This document shows, one piece after another, positions 17,601-26,921 of a stretch of 64,000 nucleotides of DNA. Every line of letters starts with the position of its first letter. Position 1 is the stretch's first letter. Position numbers and translations under genes: made by a program. The DNA is from an uncultured Mycoplasmatota bacterium (GTDB taxonomy: Bacteria > Bacillota_I > Bacilli_A > RF39 > UBA660). The stretch lies in the NCBI GenBank assembly GCA_900548695.1, contig URLC01000002.1:124001-188000 (forward strand). Direction: 5' to 3'. Below the pieces are notes generated by a model. The model was not told the origin of the DNA, did no database searches, and saw only the letters and a program-made list of their open reading frames with translations.

Positions 17601-20600
17601 AGAGTTATTGGAACATATTTTAGATTCTGTTGAAAGATTAGAAAAATGGCACGGGCATTTATATAACTGGTATGATATTAAGAGTATGAGAGTCATGCAT
17701 CCAAGTTTTGTATCAACAGTTGATTCTGGAAATTTTGTAGCGGCACTTATTGTTGTACGAGAATTTTTAAAGGATCATAATCAGGTAGAGTTAGTGAAGC
17801 GTTGTGATAAGTTAATAAATCATTCTAATTTTAAAAAATTATATACTAAAAATGATGTCTTTAGTATTGGTTATGATGAATTAGAAGGACGTTTGTCGAT
17901 TTATAATTATAATAAGTTTGCTAGTGAATCTCGTCTTACTAGTTATTTGGCTATTTGTTTGGGCGATGCTCCAAGTAAACATTGGTTCTGTCTAGATAAA
18001 TCACTTACAACCTATAAAGGTAGAAAAGGTCTCATTTCATGGTCTGGTACATCTTTTGAATATTATATGCCACTTTTATTCATGAAAAATTATTCTAATA
18101 CTTTATTAGATGAAAGCTATCATTTTGCGAAGTTTTGTCAAGAAGAATATATAAGTAGTGTTTCTCATTCTTTACCTTGGGGTATTAGTGAATCAGCTTA
18201 TAATGAATTAGACAATTCTTTAAATTATAAATATCATGCTTTTTCAACCCCATATTTGAAGGCTAAAGAGGATAAAGAAAATAGAATCGTTCTTTCCCCT
18301 TATTCTTCTTTGATGGCTATGCAAATGTTTCCAAAAGATGTTTATGAAAACTTTGATAAGTTTAAGAAGTTGGATATGTTAGGTGAATATGGTTTTTATG
18401 AAGCTTATGATTATGATAATAAGGGAGTTGTAAAATCATTTTTTGCTCATCATCAAGGAATGTCTTTAGTTGGTCTTGCTAATTATTTAAAATCGGGGGT
18501 TATTCAAAATTATTTTCATCAAAATGTTAATGTTAAGACTTTTGATATATTATTAAAAGAAAAAGTCCAGGTTCGTACTAGTATCGATATGAAAATGGCT
18601 AGGTATAAGAAGTATGATTACCATAAAGAAGCCATTGAAAATGATATTCGTACTTTTGATTATATTTCATATTTACCGGAAGTTAGTGTACTTTCTAATA
18701 AAAAATATTGTTTACTTATGAATGATCGAGGGGATAGTTTTTCGAGATATCGTACTTTACAATTAAATCGTTATCGTAAGGTAACAGAACAAGATTATGG
18801 TATTTTCTTATATATTAGGGATTTGGATACTAATTATGTTTGGTCTAATACTTATGCTCCAATTAATAAGAAGCCAGATAAATATGAAACTGTTTTTGCG
18901 GCTGATAAGATTAAATATTTACGTACCGATGGTAAAGTAACGACAAAAACAGAGATTGTTGTAACAAAAAATCATCACGCAGAAATTAGAAAGATTACTT
19001 TTAAGAATGAAAGTGATGAAGTTAAAAATTTAGAACTTACTACTTATTCTGAACCAATTCTTTCTGAAAATATGGATGATATATCACATAGAGTTTTCAA
19101 TAGTATGTTTTTAAATAGTAAATATGATAGTACTAGTAATTCATTGATTATTAGAAGAAAGAGTAGAAATGATTCTAATATTAATAGTTATATGCTTCAT
19201 AGATTATTAGTTTTTGATCCTAAAAGTGAATTTAGTTATGAGACAGAAAGAAAGAATTTTTTAGGAAGAAATCAAACCATGCAAAATCCTAGTGGTTTAT
19301 ATCAAGAACTTAGTAATACGGCAGGAACTAATCTAGATCCAATTGTTAGTATGAGAAATAGAGTAGAAGTGTTGCCTAATAGTTCGACTACTGTTTATAT
19401 CATTACTGGATTTGGTAGAAGTGTTGAACAAATTGAGGATATTATTCATTCTTATGCTAATGAAACTGATATTGATAAGGCTTTCAAAGTTTCAACATTA
19501 ATGAATGTTATTAACACTAAAAATATGAATATTAAAGGTAGTGATATGCGTACTTTTAATATTATGCTTAATTACTTATATCAAACTACAAGACTTTCTG
19601 TTACAGAAGAGAGGATGGATTTATTAAGAAAGAATGCATTAGGACAATCTGGACTTTGGAAGTTTGGTGTTAGTGGAGATAGACCAATTATTTTAGTAGA
19701 AATTTCAGATATTGCTGACTTGGCTTTTGTGTATGAAGTATTGAAAGCATTTGAATATTATAAAAATAATTCAATATTTGTAGATGTAGTTATTGTTAAT
19801 AATGAATCTAGTCAGTATGCTAAGATTATTAAAAAGGAAATTGACGATGAATTATATCGTATGTATACTTTAAATAGTTTTTATCACATTCCTGGTGCAG
19901 TTACTGTCGTTGATGGCAGTGAGTTAACTAGAGAGGAAAGAAGCTTGTTACAGATGGTAGCAAGACTTAGTTTTGTAATTAAAGATCATCATTCTTTAAA
20001 GGATGAAGTAGAAGAGTTACAAAAGAAAAATAAAGTTAGTGATTATGAGAAGGTTTTGGTAGAAAATCACAGTGAGGTTATTCATTCTGAGAGATTAACC
20101 TTTGATAACGGATATGGTGGATTTAAGAATAATGGTAGTGAATATGTCATTTATAATCAAAATACACCGGCTCCTTGGAGTAATATTTTAGCTAATAAGA
20201 ATTTTGGTAGTATTGTTACCAATAATGGTTGTGGCTATACTTATGCTTATAATTCAGGAGAGTTTAAAATTACTTCTTGGACTAATGATATGGTTGCTAA
20301 TGACAAATCAGAAGGATTTAAATTCAATGGAAGACTTTTTGATCCAATGAAATGTACTCATGGTTTTGGTTATAGTGTTTTTGAAAGTGAAAATGATGAG
20401 TTAAAAAAAGAAATTACAGAATTTGTAGCTAAAGAAGATACAGTTAAATTTTATTTGGTTAAGTTAACAAATAAACTAAAAAAGGCTGTTGATGTTGATG
20501 TTTCTTTCTGGATTAACCCTGTTTTTGGAAATTTCGAAGAAAAAACGGCAAGACATATTTTAACAGAATTTATGGGACAAGATAACTATTTGAAATTACG

Positions 20601-22350
20601 TAATGTATATAGTGTTGTCTATGGTGATGTTTGTGTTTATATGTCTACTGATTTACCGATTGATAAAACCGTTAATGATAAAATTTTAGTAAAGAGTATT
20701 CATAGTAAGGTACATTTAGACAAAGAAGAAAGTACTACTTGTGTTTTTGTATTAGGAAGCAGTACTGATAGTGAGACTCTTTCTGATATTGTTTCTAAAT
20801 TTGCTAATGTTAAAACGGCAAAGAGTGAGTTAAAGGCTGTTAAAGATTATTGGAAGAAAACTTTAGGAGCAGTTAAGGTTGAAAGTTCCGATAAGAGTTT
20901 TGATTACATGGTTAATGGTTGGTATTTATATCAAGCAATATCTTCTCGTATTTTAGCTAGAGCTGGATTTTATCAAGTAAGTGGAGCGTTTGGTTATCGA
21001 GATCAATTGCAGGACTCTATGAATATTTCTTTGGTATATCCAGAACAAGCTAGAAGACAAATTTTAATTAATGCAGCTCATCAATTTGAAGCTGGTGATG
21101 TTCTTCATTGGTGGCATGAAAAAAATCATTTTGGACTTCGTAGTCGTTATAAAGATGATTATATTTGGCTTGTTTATGCAACTGCTAGATATTTGGATGT
21201 TACAAAAGATTATTCTATCTTAGAAGAAAAGGTTCCATATGTTGTTGGGCCAGAGTTAAGTAAATATGAACATGAAAAAGGAATTGTATTTAGTTATACA
21301 GAAGAGAAAGTTTCTTTATTAGAACATTTATTAACCTCTCTTCATTTAGCCATGAATTCTTTAGGAAATCATCATTTACCTCTTATGGGTGGAGGAGACT
21401 GGAATGATGGAATGAATAAAGTCGGTATCAAAGGTAAAGGAGAGAGTGTTTGGTTAGGTTTCTTCTTATATCAGACTATTGATATGTTTATTCATTTTAT
21501 GAAAGAGTATGATAAGAAATTTAAATTGAAAGAGTATAAAGAATTTAATGATAAATTGAAAGAAAACTTGAATAAGAAAGCTTGGGATGGAGAGTATTAT
21601 CTAAGAGCTTATTTCGATAATGGTGATAAGCTTGGTAGTCGTGAAAATAAGGAATGTAAGATAGATTTAATTTCACAAAGCTTTGCTATTTTAAGTAATG
21701 TTGCGCCAAAGGATAGAGTGCAAAAATCAATTACTGCGGTAGAGGAAAACTTAGTAGATGATCAAAACAAGATTATTAAACTTTTAACACCGGCATTTGA
21801 GAAGTCTTTAAATAATCCAGGTTATATTATGAATTATCCAAAGGGACTTCGTGAAAATGGTGGGCAATATACGCATGCTACTTCTTGGTATATAATGGCT
21901 CTTATTAAATCAGGATATTATGATAGAGCATATCGTTATTATCAAATGATTAATCCAGTAAATCGTAGTTTAGATGTTACAGGTGTTGAAAAATATATAG
22001 TTGAACCTTATGTTGTAGCCGCTGATATTTATTCTAATGAACGTTATCCAGGACGTGGAGGTTGGACTTGGTATACTGGAACGGCAGCTTGGTATTATTA
22101 TGTTGGTGTTAGTGAAATTTTAGGCCTTAAAAAACATGGCGAAGAATTAACTATTGAGCCTAATATTCCGATTGCTTGGGATTCATTTAAATTGGATTAT
22201 ACTTATATGGATACTGTTTATCACATTGAGGTAATCAAAGATAAAAAAGAAAGTATCATATTAGATCATAAAAAATGTAGTGATGGTAAAATAACACTAG
22301 TTAATGATGGACGTGAACATGAAGTAGTTGTACATTTTATTGCTTTATAA
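14686..22350 (+). CDS. Cyclic beta-1,2-glucan synthase-like giant enzyme (GT84 + GH94)
   Basis: At 2554 residues this is the largest gene here. After about 300 soluble residues come membrane segments (about 310-360), then a membrane glycosyltransferase domain with LDEDN at about 528-532 and the R-x-x-R-W motif RHHRW at 674-678. More membrane helices follow (about 715-895), then a glucoamylase-like domain near 940-1250 and GH94 phosphorylase-like modules from about 1340 to the end, with catalytic GGGDWNDGMN at 2235-2244. This order matches NdvB/ChvB/Cgs, which start, extend and cyclise beta-1,2-glucans; those proteins have about 2830 residues. An extended -10 (TGATATAAT, to 14664) and a GGAGTGAT site precede it, and it is a single-gene unit closed by a strong terminator. 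Confidence 0.9.
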   Translation: MANLLKNFFTDFEDINDYYTFLVDKTKKLEYVGITNEWLIDNFYLLVEHKTNVVHDKKYVEKDLKKYNRIFYCLKDIVTRNHYNISFKILVTELRDYQKQMKVAFSYPELTCVKNFLLFIYTKRLADLCKEEYHNLLNKEKVARIIESREEKELELSNFLSCDFSVQKDVNYIFEINNQLKELGAKTNSLFKELNELLGQNSISLKEIINQEYQKNIDNDILISNIFGDLKEFFEFTEEDLFKKVSKTEKMLLEDEIYSKMTVESKRLYRNQLLKLSKKNHKDELSYLEELVEKANGDQYHIGFQLFPKKKNNLRVILYILVILVATFGISFFLSRYFISWRLIGFILLVIPVSQLFVQIFQQILIRVVPTKPILKLDYSKGIPDDSKTMVVIPTIISSKDKIKEMFDTLETFYIINKTDNLYFTLLGDVKASNQEVLDIDDELSEYGISYAEKLNKKYKKELFYFLYRKRFWNEGENCYLGYERKRGALLQFNQLLLKKMSKEDQKYWYFANTLGDIKEDIRYVITLDEDNRLVLNTALNLVGAMAHPMNHPVLNKEETKVVKGYALMQPRVSLDIEATNKSLYSQVFAGIGGFDTYSAMVPNVYQDTFGEGSFVGKGIYDLKIFDKVLSNVFPENLILSHDLLEGNYLRCGYVSDIELIDDFPSKFLTDTTRHHRWARGDIQIIGWLLPFVKNKDGKKVKNPINLLGKWKIFDNLVRMFLYPTLLLVLLFAIFFSKINPLWWIAFIVLVIAVPILFFLHGKIYQHDGKKEKATIYYHKLLFGGKSIILRSYIILSTLPFYSKLYLDAFFRTIYRLTVSHKNLLNWITASDASKNIDCSIKSYFKNFSFHLIFSFMLLVVGVATFNIYASLLAIVFITAPFVLYTVSKDIDPQKKELKEKEVEDVRQIAYLTWRYFADNLKEEYHYLIPDNYQENRENKLDLRTSPTGIGFSMLGVVSACELEFISDTESQELLEHILDSVERLEKWHGHLYNWYDIKSMRVMHPSFVSTVDSGNFVAALIVVREFLKDHNQVELVKRCDKLINHSNFKKLYTKNDVFSIGYDELEGRLSIYNYNKFASESRLTSYLAICLGDAPSKHWFCLDKSLTTYKGRKGLISWSGTSFEYYMPLLFMKNYSNTLLDESYHFAKFCQEEYISSVSHSLPWGISESAYNELDNSLNYKYHAFSTPYLKAKEDKENRIVLSPYSSLMAMQMFPKDVYENFDKFKKLDMLGEYGFYEAYDYDNKGVVKSFFAHHQGMSLVGLANYLKSGVIQNYFHQNVNVKTFDILLKEKVQVRTSIDMKMARYKKYDYHKEAIENDIRTFDYISYLPEVSVLSNKKYCLLMNDRGDSFSRYRTLQLNRYRKVTEQDYGIFLYIRDLDTNYVWSNTYAPINKKPDKYETVFAADKIKYLRTDGKVTTKTEIVVTKNHHAEIRKITFKNESDEVKNLELTTYSEPILSENMDDISHRVFNSMFLNSKYDSTSNSLIIRRKSRNDSNINSYMLHRLLVFDPKSEFSYETERKNFLGRNQTMQNPSGLYQELSNTAGTNLDPIVSMRNRVEVLPNSSTTVYIITGFGRSVEQIEDIIHSYANETDIDKAFKVSTLMNVINTKNMNIKGSDMRTFNIMLNYLYQTTRLSVTEERMDLLRKNALGQSGLWKFGVSGDRPIILVEISDIADLAFVYEVLKAFEYYKNNSIFVDVVIVNNESSQYAKIIKKEIDDELYRMYTLNSFYHIPGAVTVVDGSELTREERSLLQMVARLSFVIKDHHSLKDEVEELQKKNKVSDYEKVLVENHSEVIHSERLTFDNGYGGFKNNGSEYVIYNQNTPAPWSNILANKNFGSIVTNNGCGYTYAYNSGEFKITSWTNDMVANDKSEGFKFNGRLFDPMKCTHGFGYSVFESENDELKKEITEFVAKEDTVKFYLVKLTNKLKKAVDVDVSFWINPVFGNFEEKTARHILTEFMGQDNYLKLRNVYSVVYGDVCVYMSTDLPIDKTVNDKILVKSIHSKVHLDKEESTTCVFVLGSSTDSETLSDIVSKFANVKTAKSELKAVKDYWKKTLGAVKVESSDKSFDYMVNGWYLYQAISSRILARAGFYQVSGAFGYRDQLQDSMNISLVYPEQARRQILINAAHQFEAGDVLHWWHEKNHFGLRSRYKDDYIWLVYATARYLDVTKDYSILEEKVPYVVGPELSKYEHEKGIVFSYTEEKVSLLEHLLTSLHLAMNSLGNHHLPLMGGGDWNDGMNKVGIKGKGESVWLGFFLYQTIDMFIHFMKEYDKKFKLKEYKEFNDKLKENLNKKAWDGEYYLRAYFDNGDKLGSRENKECKIDLISQSFAILSNVAPKDRVQKSITAVEENLVDDQNKIIKLLTPAFEKSLNNPGYIMNYPKGLRENGGQYTHATSWYIMALIKSGYYDRAYRYYQMINPVNRSLDVTGVEKYIVEPYVVAADIYSNERYPGRGGWTWYTGTAAWYYYVGVSEILGLKKHGEELTIEPNIPIAWDSFKLDYTYMDTVYHIEVIKDKKESIILDHKKCSDGKITLVNDGREHEVVVHFIAL

Positions 22351-22354
22351 TTAG

Positions 22355-22385
22355 AAACGATTAAACTTAGTTTAGTCGTTTTTAT
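22355..22385 (+). terminator. Terminator after the glucan synthase gene
   Basis: AAACGATTAAAC pairs with GTTTAGTCGTTT (one G-U pair) around TTA, followed by T residues. Confidence 0.9.
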
Positions 22386-22490
22386 TTTCAGTTAATTAGT
22401 TTTAAATGTCAAAAAAAGCTAGCTTCTTTTTTTTGATTTTAAGACTTAGTTTGTGTTATACTTTTAATAAGTTAGAAAGTAGGTGGATTT

Positions 22491-23672
22491 ATGAAGTTAG
22501 ATATAACTACACATGTGAATCAATTTTTAGATAAAGATGTTATCAAAAAATATAGTGATAGAAAAGATGAGGTTTTTAACTTATTAGATAGTGCTAGTAT
22601 GAATGGTTGGCTTCATCCTGATTTAACTTACATTCATAAAATATTAGAAGTAAGGGATAGAGTTAAGAAAAATTCTCAATGTTTAGTTGTTGTTGGTATT
22701 GGTGGTTCTTTTTTAGGAAGTGCTGCTTTATATGAAATGTTTAAGCCATATTTTAAAAGAGATGATTTTGAGATTATTTATGCTGGAACTACTTTATCTA
22801 GTAGTTATATGAGTGAGTTAGTATCATATTTAAAGACGGTTGATTTTTCGGTAAATGTTATTAGTAAAAGTGGTACAACTATGGAAACATCACTTACTTA
22901 TACTGCTATAAAAAAGGTTATGGAAGAAAAATATAGTCCTTGGGAATTGAAAGAAAGAATTATTATTACAACAGATCCAGTGAAAGGAGATTTACGAAAA
23001 GAAGTAGAAGAGGTAGGTTATACGGCTTTTGAAATTCCAGATAATATTGGCGGACGTTATTCTTTACTTACAGCTGCCCATTTATTCCCACTTTCTTTTT
23101 GTATCGATATAAATGAACTTATTTCTGGTTATCAAGACGGAATCTTACTTAAAGAGTTGGCTTTTTCTTATGCAGTAGTTCGTCGTAGTTTATTTGATTC
23201 TGGAAAAGTAGTAGAAAATTTTGTTACTTATGAAAATAATTTTTATTATTATTTAGAATGGTTGAAACAATTGTTTGGAGAAACAGAAGGAAAAGAGAGT
23301 AAGGGTATTTTACCAATTTCGATGATTCATACAAGAGATTTACATTCTTTAGGACAGTTTGTGCAAGAGGGAAATAAAATTCTTTATGAAACATTTTTTA
23401 AAATAAAAAATAATAGAGAAGATTTTTTTATTAATGTTAGAAGTTTACATCAAGATACTTTGATTGTTGAAGATAGTGTTATTGCAGCTCATGTATCTGG
23501 TGGTGTACCATGTATTATTTTAGAACTTGATGATGTTAGTCCTTATACTATAGGTGAAGTTTCAGCCTTTTTCCTTTTAACTGCTGCATTTAGTGGATTT
23601 TTGTTTGATGTAGACCCTTTTAATCAACCAGGTGTTGAAGTTTATAAAAGTGAAGTTAGATCACGTTTATAA
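22491..23672 (+). CDS. pgi: Glucose-6-phosphate isomerase, short form
   Basis: Pgi interconverts glucose-6-phosphate and fructose-6-phosphate. The 393-residue product has GIGGSFLGSAALYE, the sugar-phosphate-binding SKSGTTMETS, the DNIGGRYSLLTAAHLFPLSF signature, HSLGQFVQEG with the catalytic His, and the C-terminal FNQPGVEVYK Lys. It is about 50 residues shorter than Bacillus Pgi (about 450). A TATACT -10 and an AGTAGGTGG site precede the ATG; a PAP2 gene follows after 16 bases. Confidence 0.94.
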   Translation: MKLDITTHVNQFLDKDVIKKYSDRKDEVFNLLDSASMNGWLHPDLTYIHKILEVRDRVKKNSQCLVVVGIGGSFLGSAALYEMFKPYFKRDDFEIIYAGTTLSSSYMSELVSYLKTVDFSVNVISKSGTTMETSLTYTAIKKVMEEKYSPWELKERIIITTDPVKGDLRKEVEEVGYTAFEIPDNIGGRYSLLTAAHLFPLSFCIDINELISGYQDGILLKELAFSYAVVRRSLFDSGKVVENFVTYENNFYYYLEWLKQLFGETEGKESKGILPISMIHTRDLHSLGQFVQEGNKILYETFFKIKNNREDFFINVRSLHQDTLIVEDSVIAAHVSGGVPCIILELDDVSPYTIGEVSAFFLLTAAFSGFLFDVDPFNQPGVEVYKSEVRSRL

Positions 23673-23688
23673 TAGAGAGGAAGGTAGT

Positions 23689-24297
23689 ATGAAACAGAAA
23701 AATATCATTTTGGCTCTTTTTTTCGCAATATTATTCTTAATTCTTATGGTATTGGTGGTTTTTGGGTATACAGCAAAATTTGATACTTATGTTTATGATT
23801 TTATCATTTCATTTCGAAATTCTTTTTTGGATCATTATTTTATTACAGTTACAAAGCTTGGAAATACTTTGATTGTTATTTTGATTGTTTTAGTTTTAGC
23901 TTTGATATTTAGAAATAGGTATAGTATTTTTTTGATTGTTAGTTCGATTGATTCGGTCATATTAAATACGATTTTTAAATACATAATTCAAAGACCTAGA
24001 CCTGACGAATTAAGATTAATTTCGCAGAGTGGTTACTCTTTTCCAAGTGGTCATGCAATGATTTCTATTTGTTTATATGGTTACCTTTGCTATTTAGCAT
24101 TTACAAAAATTAAAAATAAAGTTTATAAATATGTAGTATCAATTATTTTAATTTTGGTTATTTTAAGTATAGGAGTTAGTCGTATTTATGTAGGTGTTCA
24201 TTATGCTAGTGATGTTGTGGCAGGTTATTTACTGGCACTTAGTTATTTGGTTATTTTAATAGAGGTTACTAAGAAGATAGATTTTAGAAAGGAGTAA
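23689..24297 (+). CDS. PAP2-family membrane phosphatase
   Basis: PAP2 enzymes dephosphorylate lipids such as phosphatidate or undecaprenyl pyrophosphate. All three signature blocks are present: K-x6-RP (KYIIQRPRP), PSGHA, and SRIYVGVHYASD. The 202-residue protein has about six membrane helices. The start at 23689 (MKQKNIIL) follows GAGAGGAAGG; an earlier in-frame ATG overlaps pgi and lacks a ribosome-binding site. The HAD gene downstream starts 4 bases after its stop. Confidence 0.9.
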   Translation: MKQKNIILALFFAILFLILMVLVVFGYTAKFDTYVYDFIISFRNSFLDHYFITVTKLGNTLIVILIVLVLALIFRNRYSIFLIVSSIDSVILNTIFKYIIQRPRPDELRLISQSGYSFPSGHAMISICLYGYLCYLAFTKIKNKVYKYVVSIILILVILSIGVSRIYVGVHYASDVVAGYLLALSYLVILIEVTKKIDFRKE

Positions 24298-24301
24298 GAT
24301 T

Positions 24302-25084
24302 ATGTATCAATTGTTTGTAAGTGATTTTGATGGGACCTTAATTGATTCTGATGAGGCAATCCCGCTTTCTACGATGGTTGAAATTGATCGTATCCGAAAA
24401 GCTGGTGTGAAGTTTGTAGTTGCAACTGGAAGAATTTTGAAATCTGTATTAGATTATAATCGGGACTTTCCGTTTTTAGATTATGTTATTTCTTGTGATG
24501 GAGCTTATGTTTATGATGTTTGTAATCGAAAAGTAATATTTAAGAAAACTTTGGGTGGTTCCATTATAAAAAAAATGAAAAAACTTTATTTCGATTGTGA
24601 TATTTACTTATGTACTGCACAAGAGTGGATTTTATGCAGTGGTAATATGGTTTATTCTGAGGCTAAGAAGAGAAAGATGGATTTTCAGGATTTTTACTCA
24701 AATAATAAAGATAATATTTATAAATTAGAAATTTACTTTAAGACAAAAAAAGAAAGAAATAGTGCTTTTCAAGAATTACAGGAATTAGGGATTCCTGCTA
24801 ATTTTGTAAAGATGGATGAAGCTAAAAAGAAGTATTTAATTGAGGTTACTGCTAAAGATGTACATAAGGCTTTAGGACTGGAAAAAATTTGTAAAAAGGA
24901 ACATATTTCTTTAGATAAAGTGGTTTGTGTAGGGGATAGTGATAATGATATTCCAATTTTATTATCGGTTGGGATGAGTGCTGCTGTGGCTAATGGTACT
25001 AAAAAAGCAAAAAAAGTTGCAAAAATGCAAACAAGTTCTAATGAAACTAAGGGCGTTGAAAAAGTGATTAAGAAATTATTTTAA
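24302..25084 (+). CDS. HAD-superfamily hydrolase, Cof type (subclass IIB)
   Basis: Cof-type phosphatases remove phosphate from sugar phosphates, FMN or similar small molecules. The 260-residue protein has motif I DFDGTLID, motif II around VVATGRI, a C2B cap, and motifs III/IV in VCVGDSDNDIPIL. It follows the PAP2 gene by 4 bases with an AAAGGAG site, so pgi, PAP2 and HAD are probably co-transcribed. The substrate cannot be told from sequence. Confidence 0.9.
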   Translation: MYQLFVSDFDGTLIDSDEAIPLSTMVEIDRIRKAGVKFVVATGRILKSVLDYNRDFPFLDYVISCDGAYVYDVCNRKVIFKKTLGGSIIKKMKKLYFDCDIYLCTAQEWILCSGNMVYSEAKKRKMDFQDFYSNNKDNIYKLEIYFKTKKERNSAFQELQELGIPANFVKMDEAKKKYLIEVTAKDVHKALGLEKICKKEHISLDKVVCVGDSDNDIPILLSVGMSAAVANGTKKAKKVAKMQTSSNETKGVEKVIKKLF

Positions 25085-25135
25085 ATTTCACTTCGTTTTC
25101 ACACTTGATAATTAAACTTTGTTTAGGAGGACGTT

Positions 25136-26869
25136 ATGAAGAAGAAAAAGAGAGTTAATAAAAAAAGAGATTGGAACTTGATAAAAAGAGTCGCTTTAGT
25201 AGTTTTGTTCTTAGTTATTATTAGTGTTGTTTCTTGTGGTGTTGTGATTTTTATTCGTGGATTAAATGAGAAGATTGTGGAAAGCCAGTTAAATGATGAG
25301 GCATGGTTGGCTCAACATATCAAAATTACTAAAAATAATAATTTAGGAAAAAATATTTATTCCGTAAGTCGACCAATTGATGTAAAAGTATTTGATATGG
25401 TATATCAAGAAGTATTACAAGAAAAGATAGATGTTTTATTAGAAGAATCTTATTCTTTTTCTAATCCTTTAATGATTTATAATTTGTATGGTACTAATAC
25501 ATTAGGACTTAATATTTATTTTAAAACGGAAGAGGAGAGTAAGTTATCTTATACTATTCATGTTGATGATAAAGAAATTCCTGATTTTTCTAGGACTTTA
25601 GATAATGACTCTTTGAATCATTTGACAAAAAATCATCAATATCAATTAATTGGTTTTGTTCCAGGCTTAAAAAACGAAGTTACTTTAGAGTTAAAAGATA
25701 AAGATGATAAGGTTATTGATACGAAGAAGTTTACTTTAGATTTCACTGGTATTTCTGTTAATGCGGAAGAAAAACTTGAAGTAAAAGATGGAAATAGTCA
25801 AGAAGAACTAACTAATGGCCTTTATGCAATGTTAGGAAATGATTCTGATCAACAAGATTATTTAGCATTATATGATAATGATGGAATATTGAGAATGGAA
25901 ACAGAAATTAGGGGATATCGTAGTCATCGTATTTTATTTAGAAATGGTAAAATGTATTATTCTATTTCACAATCTAAAATTGCTGAGGTTAACCCTTTGG
26001 GACAGGTGACAGAAATTTATAATACAGGACATTATGATTTACATCATGATTATACTTTTGATGATGATGGTAATTTAATTGTTCTTGCTAATAATAGAAA
26101 GAAAAAGACGGAAGAAGATTGTATTATTAAAATTGATTTAGATACGAAAGCCGTTACTGAGATAATTGATTTTGAAAATATGTTTAAGTCTTATGTTGAA
26201 ACTTGTACTTTAGATACAACTGGAGTTCGTGATGAGGGTGAAGATGGTCTTGATTGGTTACATTTAAATTCTATTGTTTGGCTAGATGGTGATGTTTTAT
26301 TGAGTAGCCGTGAAACTAGTTCCATTATTCGAGTTAACAATGTTGAAACTGAACCAGAATTAGTTTATATTTTATCTGATCCTAAAATTTGGGAAGATAC
26401 AGAATTTAGTGAGTATGTTTATCTTAAAAAGGGAGACTTTAAGATTCATGCGGGACAACATAGCTTAAATTATGAAGAAGGTAGTGAAGATGGTGTTTAT
26501 ACCATTACTTTCTTTGATAATAATTATGGCAAAGCTAACTCACAGCCCAAGTTTGATTATTCTAAATTGGGTATTAAGAATCAAGATTCTTTTAAGGGCG
26601 ATAGTTCATATTACTATGTTTATGAAGTCAATGAAAATGAGAAAACTTTCGAACTTGTAGATAGTTTTGAAGTTTTGTATTCTGGCATTGTTAGTAGTGT
26701 TCAACCCATGGATAATGGGAATATAGTAGTTGATTCTGGAACAGCTGGAGTATTTGCAGAATATGATGAAGATCATAACCTAATTAGACAATTTAAAGCT
26801 AAGTTAAATAAATATATGATTTATCGTGTGTTTAAATATGATTTTAATGATTTTTGGTTTGAAGGCTAG
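25136..26869 (+). CDS. Membrane-anchored aryl-sulfate sulfotransferase (ASST family)
   Basis: PAPS-independent ASSTs move sulfate from one phenol sulfate to another. The 577-residue protein has a basic start, one membrane anchor (about 17-41), a beta-rich N-terminal domain, and a propeller. The active-site equivalents are visible: HH at 303-304 (LHHD), His376 in LHLNSI, Arg392 in SSRETSS and His442 in AGQHSLN. These align with the catalytic His and Arg residues known from the E. coli enzyme. The position on the outer face of the membrane is inferred. AGGAGG precedes the ATG. In a gut microbe it could act on host or dietary phenol sulfates; this is speculation. Confidence 0.85.
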   Translation: MKKKKRVNKKRDWNLIKRVALVVLFLVIISVVSCGVVIFIRGLNEKIVESQLNDEAWLAQHIKITKNNNLGKNIYSVSRPIDVKVFDMVYQEVLQEKIDVLLEESYSFSNPLMIYNLYGTNTLGLNIYFKTEEESKLSYTIHVDDKEIPDFSRTLDNDSLNHLTKNHQYQLIGFVPGLKNEVTLELKDKDDKVIDTKKFTLDFTGISVNAEEKLEVKDGNSQEELTNGLYAMLGNDSDQQDYLALYDNDGILRMETEIRGYRSHRILFRNGKMYYSISQSKIAEVNPLGQVTEIYNTGHYDLHHDYTFDDDGNLIVLANNRKKKTEEDCIIKIDLDTKAVTEIIDFENMFKSYVETCTLDTTGVRDEGEDGLDWLHLNSIVWLDGDVLLSSRETSSIIRVNNVETEPELVYILSDPKIWEDTEFSEYVYLKKGDFKIHAGQHSLNYEEGSEDGVYTITFFDNNYGKANSQPKFDYSKLGIKNQDSFKGDSSYYYVYEVNENEKTFELVDSFEVLYSGIVSSVQPMDNGNIVVDSGTAGVFAEYDEDHNLIRQFKAKLNKYMIYRVFKYDFNDFWFEG

Positions 26870-26887
26870 TTTTACTAGTCTTTTTCT
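26864..26887 (+). terminator. Terminator after the arylsulfotransferase gene
   Basis: GGCTAG (26864-26869) and CTAGTC (26875-26880), then TTTTTC. The gene's stop codon is in the first arm. Confidence 0.7.
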
Positions 26888-26921
26888 TTTTTCTATATTA
26901 TAATTAGTTTGTGGAGGGCTT

